Counted from the stretch's first letter, positions 1-6,927 are shown. The stretch: DNA of 9,491 bases from WJMT01 sp964611275 (GCA_964611275.1 CAZSZS010000160.1:1-9491); one strand, 5' to 3'. The notes: generated by a model from the letters alone, not told the origin. A program made the numbers and translations.

Positions 1-228
1 CTATTGGAACAAGGTGTTGATATCGTAACAATCTCTAAATTATACGGTCATTCAAGTGTTATGACTACTCAAAGATACTTACACCCTCAAGACAAATTAA
101 GCGTTGATGCAGTAGAGCTTTTAGCCAGAAAAGAGAAGCAAAAAGAAGGTAAGGTGTTACGTATTTGTGACAAAAATAAAGATAAGAACATACTGAGTGA
201 TGTAAACTCTTTATATTCAATGAATTAA
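1..228 (+). CDS. Tyrosine recombinase (phage-type integrase), C-terminal fragment
   Basis: Only the last 75 codons lie in the window; the frame is open from base 1 and stops at 226-228. The family cuts and rejoins DNA at attachment sites through a 3'-phosphotyrosyl intermediate. The fragment shows the end of the catalytic domain: a helix reading QGVDIVTISKLYGH, whose GH histidine (residue 17 of the fragment) is the conserved His/Trp position, then TTQRYLH with the nucleophilic tyrosine at residue 26 (bases 76-78). A basic, low-complexity tail of about 48 residues follows, longer than usual for the family. The upstream catalytic Arg, Lys and HxxR motif would lie outside the window. The stop codon is about 20 bases from a tRNA-Leu 3' fragment, so this is probably the integrase of an element integrated at that tRNA. 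The family call is firm; the element type is unknown. Confidence 0.9.
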   Translation, partial: LLEQGVDIVTISKLYGHSSVMTTQRYLHPQDKLSVDAVELLARKEKQKEGKVLRICDKNKDKNILSDVNSLYSMN

Positions 229-248
229 GAATGAAAGAAAAACAGAAA

Positions 249-310
249 ACGCTGGACTCAAAATCCAGTTCTCCTCACAGAGAGTGTGGGTTCGACTCCC
301 ACCTCCGGCA
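249..310 (+). pseudogene. 3' fragment of a tRNA-Leu(CAA) gene, 5' half absent
   Basis: Bases 252-256 (CTGGA) and 264-268 (TCCAG) form an anticodon stem around the loop CTCAAAA, giving anticodon CAA at 259-261 (leucine, UUG). A long variable region at 269-285 fits a class II tRNA. GTGGG (286-290) and CCCAC (298-302) form the T stem around TTCGACT. CTCCGGC (303-309) is the 3' acceptor strand, followed by discriminator A at 310. CCA is not encoded. The expected 5' acceptor strand GCCGGAG and the D arm are not found upstream; bases 229-248 are A-rich and unrelated. The piece cannot make a functional tRNA alone and is best read as the copy left at one end of an integrated element. Confidence 0.88.
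249..310. other. Probable attachment site (attL/attR) of an element integrated in tRNA-Leu
   Basis: A tRNA 3' end without its 5' half, directly next to a tyrosine recombinase gene, is the classic signature of site-specific integration into a tRNA gene. The element carries a copy of the 3' end that keeps the host tRNA intact at the far junction. The shared core is at most about 62 bases and starts near the anticodon stem. The integrase lies to the left, so the element body should extend left and the interrupted chromosome should resume at about 311. The intact tRNA-Leu and the other junction are not in the window, so core length and direct-repeat identity are inferred. Confidence 0.75.
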
Positions 311-322
311 TTCTGTAAATCC

Positions 323-1392
323 CTAAATCTTTTTGATTTCTGTCAGGAATTTTTCATCCATTTGTATTTTGATCTTGTGGATCTGGCATACATAGTCCGG
401 GATTTCTCCTAGGGGATATCCTGTAAAGGAGATATTGACAGGGCAGACGCCGCACTCTTCCAGGTAAGGGCAGAGAAAACAATCCATATGCGGAGTTTTG
501 AAACGGTCCATGGAAAGCTGTTTATAGTGGGAGGAGACCCGGGGATAGATATCCTTATGGTTTTTTATGAATGTGTCCAGATCTCCAAAAAAGAATTCAT
601 CGGGTTGGTGTGTGTCTTTACAGTGAGGCTTGTACTCCGGAAATAAAAAGCATCCCCAGAGTTTTCCGTCAGGTGTGACAGCCATTCTGTCCTGCCCCGC
701 AGAACAGTAGAAAAATCCTTTTTTTTCTTTGGGATTAAAATCCACAAGAGGAATGTCGCCCTTTGTTTTGTACCGTTTTAACAGAATTGTTTTTAATTTA
801 TCCATTTCCCTCTTCAATATATTGAGAGAGCTTTTTCTCCATGGATTGATAATGGAAAGTGAAAAGTGGAGACGGTTTACTCCCAGATCTAAAATAAGTT
901 GGATCGAGTCCGAGAGCTTATCCACTGTTTTCGGGGTAAAAACACTGTTGACTTCGAGTTGGATGTATTGGCGGCGGAGCAGCTTTTTTATGTTTCGGAC
1001 AATTATTTCCGAGCTTCCTTTTTTTCTCTGGATGTCCTGTGCCAAGCCGTCAAAGCTGACGATGACTTTGAATCTGTTTTTACTCAAGAAATCAATGATG
1101 CCATCAGAGAAAAGGCTGGCATTTGTAGTGAGGCTAAAGCCTGCCTTTTTATGGAATTTTGTATTCTGTTCTTTAAACAGGCGTATGGTCTTTTTTATGA
1201 GATCGAATTCAAGAAGAGGTTCCCCCCCGTAAAAATTCAGGTAAAAAGGGCTGTTTAATCTGGGTAAAAAAAATTTAAGGCTTTTTTAACTGTATTTATG
1301 TCCATATGGTTCTGGTTCTTTTTTTTGTAACAATAAACACAGTCATAATTACATGATTCGGTGACAATCAAGCTTAGATCAGAAAAAGTCAT
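323..1392 (-). CDS. Radical SAM/SPASM peptide-maturase-like enzyme, frame broken at a T8 run
   Basis: The ATG at 1392-1390 overlaps the stop of the preceding peptide gene (ATGA). The first 45 codons encode CNYDCVYCY, the CxxxCxxC motif (C14, C18, C21) that binds the SAM-cleaving 4Fe-4S cluster, then hit a stop at about 1257. The next frame continues the same protein with NFYGGEPLLEF (residues about 53-63) and runs to the stop at 323. One extra base, or a -1 slip, at 1266-1273 joins them into 356 residues. The C-terminal SPASM domain is complete: a CX17C pair (C230, C248), CFLC and CGVC (C305, C308, C314, C317) and C336, enough for two auxiliary clusters. The first Cys motif starts at residue 14, leaving no room for an N-terminal RRE leader-binding domain. 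The likely role is radical modification of the 66-residue peptide encoded just upstream (inferred). The reading could reflect a disrupted gene, a sequencing error in the homopolymer, or real slippage. An ATG-initiated product could not start within the downstream piece with a good RBS. Confidence 0.82.
1266..1273 (-). other. Homopolymer (T8 on the coding strand) at the frame break of the radical SAM gene
   Basis: On the minus strand the gene reads AAT TTT TTT TAC CCA GAT TAA, ending the CxxxCxxC frame. The GGEPLL frame reads TTT TTT TTA CCC AGA through the same bases and has a stop (TAA) just upstream of the run. The break must therefore lie in this short stretch. The heptamer T TTT TTT is slippery, and a one-base backward slip gives exactly the continuing frame. 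No downstream hairpin that would stimulate frameshifting was recognised by eye. Confidence 0.75.
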
Positions 1393-1589
1393 GTCTTTAT
1401 GAGTAAAGCGCCTTCCGGACAACTTTCACCTTTGGCTGGCTGCGGTTCCCCTTTAAATGTCCTGTCCAGATAATCTACAGCTCCTTCAGCTTTTGTTTTC
1501 AAGTCGCCTGAAGGCATATCCTTCACTATCTCGCCCAGTATTTCAAGACACTTTTGAACATTAGGAGTGACTTTGATTTTTTTTGCCAT
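1389..1589 (-). CDS. 66-residue peptide, candidate precursor substrate of the radical SAM enzyme
   Basis: I do not recognise a named family. The ATG at 1589-1587 shares its A with the stop of the upstream regulator gene (TAATG), with AAGGA as Shine-Dalgarno in AAAAGGAAAAAATAATG. The stop TGA overlaps the radical SAM start (ATGA). The product is Lys/Glu-rich, with a predicted amphipathic stretch at residues 10-46 (C14 inside VQKCLEIL), a Pro/Gly/Lys linker at about 47-55, and a short tail SCPEGALLIKT holding the second cysteine, C57. There is no signal peptide or membrane segment. Size, position between regulator and SPASM enzyme, and the leader-linker-tail layout suit a ribosomally made, modified peptide, with C57 as a possible modification point. 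It lacks a GG cleavage site and a Cys-rich core, and no protease or exporter is nearby. It could instead be a small protein cofactor or regulator. Confidence 0.65.
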   Translation of the reverse strand: MAKKIKVTPNVQKCLEILGEIVKDMPSGDLKTKAEGAVDYLDRTFKGEPQPAKGESCPEGALLIKT

Positions 1590-3382
1590 TATTTTTTCCT
1601 TTTATACAAAATTTTAAACTTTTTTTCATTTCTCACGGTATCAAAATTTTTGTCAATTTCTATGTATTTCCAGTCTATATAAAAGTTATATTTTGATGGG
1701 ATGTTTTCAAAGTGTTTTATAAGATATTTGTATCCTGATTCCTTTTCATTCAGTCCGAAGTAAATGGAAGCCAGTTTTAAATCATCCTCCCTGGTCATGT
1801 TTTCAGGGGATAGGAGCTTGATCCTTTTTACTGTTTTATGTACTTTTTCCCTCTCTCCCATTCTGGATAAGATCATTGACAGGAAAAAGAGAGAATCTAT
1901 TTTGAGTTTGAGATCTGCGTTTCCAAATTGATGGAATATAAAACTGCTTCTGTTCAGATCTCCCATATAATAATAAATTTCCCCCAGCCTGAACTTTGTA
2001 AAGTAGGAGGGATTGTTTCGTTCAATGTTTTTACACACATCCAGTGCTTTATCAAATTCTTTGTTGAGCATCAATAATTCTGCGTAGACTATATTGTTGA
2101 TGGATGACGAGCTCAGCAAAAAGCTGTTTTCTTTATATTCAAGCGCTTTCTTGAAGTTTTGGATGTCTCCTTTTTCTCCGAATTTAAGGAAGTACCAGTA
2201 TCCCACTATGGAATTGAGTTGGGCATGATAACGGTATTTATCTATGCTTTCTTTCACAAGCTTTTCTATGTGGTCTGTATTGTTTTCTCCGTATCCGACC
2301 AGCTTGACCAGATTCACCTCAATGGCAGTGGAATAAAATTCAGGGTCGTCAGAAGACAAAGACCGGGCTTTGTTTAATAAAGATTCGGCTTTGTCGATCC
2401 ATTTTCTGTCAAAATCCCAGGCATAATTGACATAGTTTGAGTAGCACTGGGCTAATCCTATGTAGGGGAGCCCGAAATCGCTGTCGATTTCTAGGGCTTT
2501 GTTAAAAAAACCAATCGCTATTTCATTGGATTCCTGTGAAAGTTTTCCGGTCAGGTATTTTCCTTTGTAGTAAAGCTCCCAGGGATCGCTGTTTTCTTTT
2601 TCCATATTGTGAAGGATATATTCACCCTTTAAATAATTGATAATAGAGTTATTATCTATATAGCTTCCCAGAAACGGCATGTCAGAATCTTTTTCGTTTA
2701 GTAATTCCGTTATTTTAAGATAAGTGCTTTCAATGATACGAATGATATTCTTTTCAGGAGAATCAAATTTTTTCTCCCATACTTTGGAATGATCACCTGT
2801 TCTGATAAGCTCTAAAAAAATACAGACTTCTTTGTTCTGTGGTATAGTTTTTCCTCGTAATAAATAATCGGCTCCCAATGATTCTTTAATATTTTTTGGA
2901 TCATTTGTGATATCCGGTTTCTTTCCCTCGTAGTCAAAGGGAATGACTTTTAAGTCATTAATGAGCAGCAGCCTGTTTATTATTTCATTTGTTATGCCTT
3001 CGCATATATAGTCAAGGTGAGGTGATTTTTGTGAGTTTTCTATGGGGAAAACAGCTAAAGTGGACAGATCCGGAGAAGCATCAAAGGATTTCTGGTTCGG
3101 GTTGACAAAAAGATAAAAAGAGAAAACAGGAATGAACAGGCAAACCAACACAATATAAGTCCACTTGTTTCTTAGAAGAGGATATCTGTAATGATTGTTG
3201 GTTTTTTCTTTGAGCCATTTATCTATTTCGGATTTATAGGCAAAGACTCTTGAATAGGGAGATTTATCATCAATTTTATATATTGGCAGAGAATACAGGT
3301 TTTTCCATCGTATGCATGTTCTTATGTCTCTTTTCAGGTATTCAGAGATTTCTTTCCAGGAGTCTAATCTATCTGAATTCAT
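1589..3382 (-). CDS. Membrane-anchored HTH / TolB-like / TPR regulator
   Basis: The product is 597 residues. Residues 5-60 form a MerR/excisionase-style HTH (SWKEISEYLKRDIRTCIRW, then VFAYKSEIDKWL). Residues about 74-93 (WTYIVLVCLFIPVFSFYLFV) are a single membrane segment. Residues about 105-230 match the TolB-N/FlgO-like module that precedes TPRs in many regulators and cyclases (TLAVFPIEN, EGITNEIINRLL, LGADYLLRG, GDHSKVWEKKFD). The remainder is TPR-like (for example IGFFNKALEIDSDFGLPYIG). The layout resembles CadC/ToxR-type one-component regulators, with a cytoplasmic DNA-binding domain and an extracytoplasmic sensor. It is first in an operon with the peptide and radical SAM genes, so it may control the operon or scaffold the modification. 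Its target and signal are unknown. Base use looks more AT-rich by eye than in the polyamine genes to the right. The ATG at 3382 is chosen over an upstream TTG because of its Shine-Dalgarno. Confidence 0.82.
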   Translation of the reverse strand: MNSDRLDSWKEISEYLKRDIRTCIRWKNLYSLPIYKIDDKSPYSRVFAYKSEIDKWLKEKTNNHYRYPLLRNKWTYIVLVCLFIPVFSFYLFVNPNQKSFDASPDLSTLAVFPIENSQKSPHLDYICEGITNEIINRLLLINDLKVIPFDYEGKKPDITNDPKNIKESLGADYLLRGKTIPQNKEVCIFLELIRTGDHSKVWEKKFDSPEKNIIRIIESTYLKITELLNEKDSDMPFLGSYIDNNSIINYLKGEYILHNMEKENSDPWELYYKGKYLTGKLSQESNEIAIGFFNKALEIDSDFGLPYIGLAQCYSNYVNYAWDFDRKWIDKAESLLNKARSLSSDDPEFYSTAIEVNLVKLVGYGENNTDHIEKLVKESIDKYRYHAQLNSIVGYWYFLKFGEKGDIQNFKKALEYKENSFLLSSSSINNIVYAELLMLNKEFDKALDVCKNIERNNPSYFTKFRLGEIYYYMGDLNRSSFIFHQFGNADLKLKIDSLFFLSMILSRMGEREKVHKTVKRIKLLSPENMTREDDLKLASIYFGLNEKESGYKYLIKHFENIPSKYNFYIDWKYIEIDKNFDTVRNEKKFKILYKRKK

Positions 3383-3387
3383 TTGCT

Positions 3388-3395
3388 CTTCCCTT
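3388..3395 (-). promoter_or_regulatory. Shine-Dalgarno that sets the regulator start
   Basis: The minus strand reads AAGGGAAGAGCAAATG, placing a purine-rich AAGGGAAG five bases before the ATG at 3382. The alternative TTG start ten codons upstream has no comparable site, so the ATG is preferred. Confidence 0.6.
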
Positions 3396-3443
3396 ACTTG
3401 CCTAAGAAACAAATTATCATGAATGAAACAAAAAAATCAATAC

Positions 3444-3474
3444 TTTATACAGGAGCTTCATTGATTTGTTGCAA
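3444..3474 (-). promoter_or_regulatory. Possible promoter of the regulator-peptide-radical SAM operon
   Basis: On the minus strand TTGCAA (3474-3469) and TATAAA (3449-3444) are separated by 19 bases, about 60 bases before the regulator ATG. Spacing is longer than ideal and the -35 match is partial. An 8-base inverted repeat (AAATCAAT at 3434-3441 and ATTGATTT at 3460-3467) flanks the proposed -10 and could be an operator. This is a weak call on an AT-rich background. Confidence 0.25.
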
Positions 3475-3509
3475 ATACCATGGTTTCCTGATAAAAATAT
3501 AGAGAATTT

Positions 3510-3539
3510 TTGACATGAACAGGGTGAGCCAAACAATAT
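3510..3539 (+). promoter_or_regulatory. Possible promoter for the GNAT gene
   Basis: A consensus -35 TTGACA lies at 3510-3515, but the -10 region is poor (CAATAT at 3534-3539, 18-base spacer). It sits in the 277-base intergenic region between the divergent regulator and acetyltransferase genes and would give a leader of roughly 110 bases. No gene was recognised in that leader. Confidence 0.3.
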
Positions 3540-3659
3540 ATGTTAAGAGATAAACATGAAAAAATGTGTTTTCTTTACGATATTCCCCGCTTTATAAGAG
3601 ACTGGCGGGAAGAATGGAGGAAGGAAAAGGTATTGGAAAAGAATCAATAGCCCGGATAA

Positions 3660-4166
3660 ATGGATCATATAGAAAACGCAACAATTAAAAGAGGTTATAT
3701 GCCGGGTTCTATCGGGAGAATTGCCGAGCTTCATGGAGTATATTATCATGAGAATTGGGATTTTGAGCTTTATTTCGAGACAAAAGTTGCTGTGGAGTTA
3801 TCAGAATTCATGAGGCGCTATAATGAGGAACAGGACCGTTTGTTCACAGCAGTGATAGATAAAAGGATCGAGGGTTCCATTGTTATTGACGGTCTTCATT
3901 CAGATACCAAAGGAGCGCACCTCCGCTGGTATATCGTATCAAACAAAGTCCGAGGAAAGGGAGTTGGAAATCGACTCATTGAAAAAGCTGTCGGTTTTTG
4001 CAGAGAAAGAAAATACAAAAAAATCTATCTTTGGACTTTTGAAGGACTTGATGCGGCAAAACATCTGTATCTCAAGCATGGATTTGAACTTGCCGAACAG
4101 AGAGAAGGTGTCCAATGGGGAAAGAGAGTCAATGAACAGAGATTTGAACTCACAATGGCACCCTGA
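3660..4166 (+). CDS. GNAT-family N-acetyltransferase
   Basis: The 168-residue product is a single GNAT domain, which transfers an acetyl group from acetyl-CoA to an amine. Residues 98-103 (RGKGVG) are the acetyl-CoA pyrophosphate-binding loop, following the strand LRWYIVS. The segment YLWTFEGLDAAKHLYLKHGF (124-142 region) is the typical motif B. The N-terminal IKRGYMPGSIGRIAELHG resembles GNAT domains that are often fused behind MarR-type HTH domains, but no HTH is present here. The first ATG directly follows an in-frame stop (3657-3659), so the start is forced. No good Shine-Dalgarno precedes it. A later ATG at codon 14 has a better one but would remove the first strand. The substrate is unknown. 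It is separated by 92 bases from the dipeptidase gene and may be transcribed alone. Confidence 0.85.
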   Translation: MDHIENATIKRGYMPGSIGRIAELHGVYYHENWDFELYFETKVAVELSEFMRRYNEEQDRLFTAVIDKRIEGSIVIDGLHSDTKGAHLRWYIVSNKVRGKGVGNRLIEKAVGFCRERKYKKIYLWTFEGLDAAKHLYLKHGFELAEQREGVQWGKRVNEQRFELTMAP

Positions 4167-4246
4167 AACTTTTATTCTTACCTGCTTTTAATCAAAAGAG
4201 TGTAAAATAGATGCAAGAAGAAGGCTTTGCCATGAATTTAAAAGAC

Positions 4247-4250
4247 GGAG
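4247..4250 (+). promoter_or_regulatory. Shine-Dalgarno that sets the C69 dipeptidase start
   Basis: GGAG lies eight bases before the ATG at 4259. The earlier in-frame ATG at 4211 would add 16 polar residues in front of an otherwise well-formed signal peptide, so the later start is preferred. Confidence 0.65.
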
Positions 4251-4258
4251 ATAAAATC

Positions 4259-5800
4259 ATGTATTCGAAAAAACCGATCGCTTTCTTATTAGTGTTTTTA
4301 TGCGTGCTCTTTTTCACTCCTTCCTTTCTGTCAGGAAACTGTTTCACTGTGCTTGTAGGAAAGAAGGCCTCTGCTGACGGGGCTGTGCTGTTCGGGCACA
4401 ACGAACAGAACGGAGGAAGGAGGATCATCAATTACCGTTATGTGCCCAGAATGAGGTATAAGGCCGGAGATAAGGTTATCCTGAAAAACGGCGGCACATT
4501 ACCTCAGGTTGAAGAAACCTATGCCCTGTTGTGGCTTCAGAACCCAGGAGTGGAGTTCGGAGATTCCTATTTTAATGAATGGGGAGTGGTGGTGTCTTCA
4601 GATGCCTGTCCCACAAAGGAAGACTCTTATCAGGCACTTGTTGACAGGGGAGACATCACAGACGGAGGCATAGGGTATATGCTCAGGCGGTTGGTGGCCC
4701 AGAGGGCCGAATCTGCAAGAGAGGGAGTGAAAATCGCGGGGGAACTGCTCAGCCGGTTCGGTTATACTTCCTCTGGGCGTTCGCTTATCATCGCAGATCC
4801 TGATGAGGCATGGGTGCTTGAGATCGCAAGAGGAAAACACTGGATAGCTCAGAGATGTCCGGATGATGAAGTGGTGCTTCTTCCCAATATCCATATTATA
4901 GGGGCTGAAGCTGATATCGATGATACTGAAAATGTAATAGCGTCACCTGGCTTAGTTGATTATGCGGTAGAGAGGGGATGGTATGATCCTTCTCAAGGGG
5001 AACGTTTCAGCTTTAAGAAACATTTCTGTCCGCCTCCCAGGGAAGGAAGCTTCATGGATAAGTATGGGGTTGACCCCAGGCAGTGGTATGCCCAGTGCAT
5101 GGTAAAAGGCGAACCTATTCCTTTAGGCTCAGTGAAAGAGCTTCTGTTCTCAGTAAAGCCCGAAAGAAAACTGACGGTCAAAGATGTGGTTGGCGTTTTA
5201 AGAAGCCATTTGGAGGGAACTGAATTCGATACAACCGAAGGTTATGAAAAGGGTTCTCCTCATAAGGTACGCTCCGAAGGGGCCCGAATCTGCGGTCCAA
5301 CCACTCAGGAAGGAGCTGTGTATCAATTGAGAAGCTGGATGCCCCGGGAAATCGGATGTGTGGTATGGCGTTCTCTGGCTGCTCCTTGTTCCAGTGTCTT
5401 GACTCCGTGGTATCTAGGGATGGATGAAATGCCTGATCATTATTTTAAACCTGGCGACATTTCTGAAGAGCTGGATCTGAAAAGACATTTCGAATATCCT
5501 CAGGATAGATTTGATTTTGATCCTGATTTTGCTTTCGACGTGTTCAATGAACTGGAAAACTTGGTAGATATAGATTATAAAAAAGCCATAAACATTGTGC
5601 GTGCTGAATGGGATATGTTTGAGGACCAGCAGTTTGCTGTTCAATCGGCTCTGGAAGAAACAGCCTTGAGACTCTATGAAAAAGACAAAGAGCTGGCTAA
5701 AGACTTTCTCACGGATTATTCCCTGTCAAGAGCCAACCGTGCCCTCTATAAGGCTAAAAAGCTTGTCAACAGGCTTAAAACACTTTTCTGGAGATTCTGA
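4259..5800 (+). CDS. Exported C69-family dipeptidase (N-terminal nucleophile Cys)
   Basis: From the ATG at 4259 the product is 513 residues. Residues 1-26 form a signal peptide: KK near the start, then a hydrophobic run (IAFLLVFLCVLFF). Next comes NCFTVLVGKKASADGAVLFGHNEQN, which holds the hallmark of peptidase family C69/U34: a cysteine (C28) that becomes the N-terminal nucleophile after removal of the preceding segment, followed by GKKASADG and GHNE. Members are Ntn-type hydrolases that cleave dipeptides. The downstream segments WGVVVSSDACPTKED and the WVLEIARGKHW region fit the family. It probably acts outside the cytoplasm in peptide scavenging or turnover. The residues before C28 (LSGN) do not make a lipobox, so a lipoprotein is unlikely. 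The gene converges with the aminotransferase gene, with 14 bases between stops. It is more GC-rich by eye than the regulator at 1589-3382. Confidence 0.87.
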   Translation: MYSKKPIAFLLVFLCVLFFTPSFLSGNCFTVLVGKKASADGAVLFGHNEQNGGRRIINYRYVPRMRYKAGDKVILKNGGTLPQVEETYALLWLQNPGVEFGDSYFNEWGVVVSSDACPTKEDSYQALVDRGDITDGGIGYMLRRLVAQRAESAREGVKIAGELLSRFGYTSSGRSLIIADPDEAWVLEIARGKHWIAQRCPDDEVVLLPNIHIIGAEADIDDTENVIASPGLVDYAVERGWYDPSQGERFSFKKHFCPPPREGSFMDKYGVDPRQWYAQCMVKGEPIPLGSVKELLFSVKPERKLTVKDVVGVLRSHLEGTEFDTTEGYEKGSPHKVRSEGARICGPTTQEGAVYQLRSWMPREIGCVVWRSLAAPCSSVLTPWYLGMDEMPDHYFKPGDISEELDLKRHFEYPQDRFDFDPDFAFDVFNELENLVDIDYKKAINIVRAEWDMFEDQQFAVQSALEETALRLYEKDKELAKDFLTDYSLSRANRALYKAKKLVNRLKTLFWRF

Positions 5801-5814
5801 GTCTTTTTGGGTGA

Positions 5815-6927
5815 TTAATCCAGGTTTTGGAAGACTTCCTCTAGTAGGTTCAAGGCTTTGGAGAATTTTCCTGACTCCTCTCCAAGGCCGAAGCGTATAT
5901 GATAGTCGACCTCCATATGGTCTCCCGGCTGCAGGAGGACACTTTTTTCCCTGAGAGCTATCTCTGCAAGTTTTGAGGCGTTTGTTTTCTTAGTGTAACC
6001 GGGGAAAGTAATGGCTCCTGCTTTGGGTGGGACACAGTGGAAAAGGCTTCCCTGGCGGTCCATCCATTTTTTGAGTATGTCGAAGTTGTTTCTTATGATG
6101 CCGCGTGTTCTCTGAAATATCTTTTTTCTATTTTCAGATTCCAGTGCCGTACAGGCCAGCCTATCACTTAAAGCACTTATGGATATGGTTGTATAGTCCT
6201 TATATTTCCAGTGATTTTGAATGAGATTTTTTGGGGCTACAGCCCATCCCACCCGCAGGCCGGAAAGCCCATAAGATTTGGATAACCCGCAGGTAACAAT
6301 GGTTTTGTCATAACGGCCCCAGAAACTGGGGGTGATTTTTCCATCCAGCTCGGCTCCCTGATAGACCTCATCACATAACAGCCAGGCTCCGGACCATTTG
6401 GCCAGGTCAATGATGGTCTCTTGTGCTTGTTCATTCAACTGGGCGCCGGTCGGGTTGTTCGGATTGGTGATCGCAATGATCTCGGTTTTTTTAGTGACAG
6501 AATTTTTGAGCTCCTTGAGGTCAGGCTGCCAGTTTTTTTCTTCTTTTAGAAAAAATGTTTTCATTTGTGCGCCGAAAGACTTCATCAAACCGTATATCTG
6601 CATGAAGTTAGGAAGCATGAAAACGGTTTCCGTTCCCGGTCTGACCAGACTCCATATAGAAATCATATTCGCTTCGGAAGAGCCTGTTGTGACCAGTATG
6701 TTTTCTGTATTTGCTCCATTATAAAGCCCGGCTATATGCTTTTTGAGCTCTGGTGTGCCGTCTGTTTGAATATATCCCAGTCTTGTGTTTAAAATGTTTT
6801 TAACATCACTGAAAGCCATCATTTCTTCAAGCGAAAAAGGATGGACTCCGCTCTCAGAAAGATTGTAATCGACTTTGTGCTCCCATTGGGACTGCCATCG
6901 TTCCATTTTAAAAATATCAATGTCCAT
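5815..6927 (-). CDS. Class I/II PLP-dependent aminotransferase
   Basis: The 370-residue product is a full-length fold-type I aminotransferase. It shows the N-terminal LGYIQTDGTPELKKHIAGLY, the phosphate-binding VTTGSSEAN (79-87), NPNNPTG (155-161), CDEVYQG (185-191) with the Asp that pairs with the PLP pyridine nitrogen, and SKSYGLSGLRVGW (216-228) with the Schiff-base lysine K217. The C-terminal YHIRFGLG carries the arginine expected to bind the substrate carboxylate. Substrate specificity cannot be read; the N-terminal part recalls the clade that includes aspartate-like and capreomycidine-synthase-like enzymes. The ATG at 6927 has a good Shine-Dalgarno (AAAGGAGTAAAAAATG). It is divergent from the arginine-using polyamine operon, which hints at but does not prove a link to arginine or ornithine metabolism. 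Confidence 0.88.
   Translation of the reverse strand: MDIDIFKMERWQSQWEHKVDYNLSESGVHPFSLEEMMAFSDVKNILNTRLGYIQTDGTPELKKHIAGLYNGANTENILVTTGSSEANMISIWSLVRPGTETVFMLPNFMQIYGLMKSFGAQMKTFFLKEEKNWQPDLKELKNSVTKKTEIIAITNPNNPTGAQLNEQAQETIIDLAKWSGAWLLCDEVYQGAELDGKITPSFWGRYDKTIVTCGLSKSYGLSGLRVGWAVAPKNLIQNHWKYKDYTTISISALSDRLACTALESENRKKIFQRTRGIIRNNFDILKKWMDRQGSLFHCVPPKAGAITFPGYTKKTNASKLAEIALREKSVLLQPGDHMEVDYHIRFGLGEESGKFSKALNLLEEVFQNLD

Noticed and set aside
249..310. A complete functional tRNA gene at this position
   Set aside because: No 5' acceptor strand or D arm is present upstream.
729..1258. Two long plus-strand open frames (167 and 119 codons)
   Set aside because: Both are antisense to the radical SAM gene, whose motifs and cysteines are clear; neither has a recognisable domain.
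3383..3412. TTG start adding ten residues to the regulator
   Set aside because: The ATG at 3382 has a good Shine-Dalgarno and lies right before the HTH domain; the TTG does not.
3564..3650. 28-codon ORF (plus strand) ahead of the GNAT gene
   Set aside because: Short, no clear ribosome site and no recognised family; it could be a remnant but cannot be supported.
4185..4198. CTTTT-AATC-AAAAG hairpin after the GNAT gene
   Set aside because: The stem is five A/T-rich pairs with no T-tract; too weak to call a terminator.
5792..5808. AGATT-CTG-AGTCT followed by five T at the end of the dipeptidase gene
   Set aside because: The stem is five pairs including one G-T and the loop is three bases; it is suggestive of a weak terminator but not convincing.
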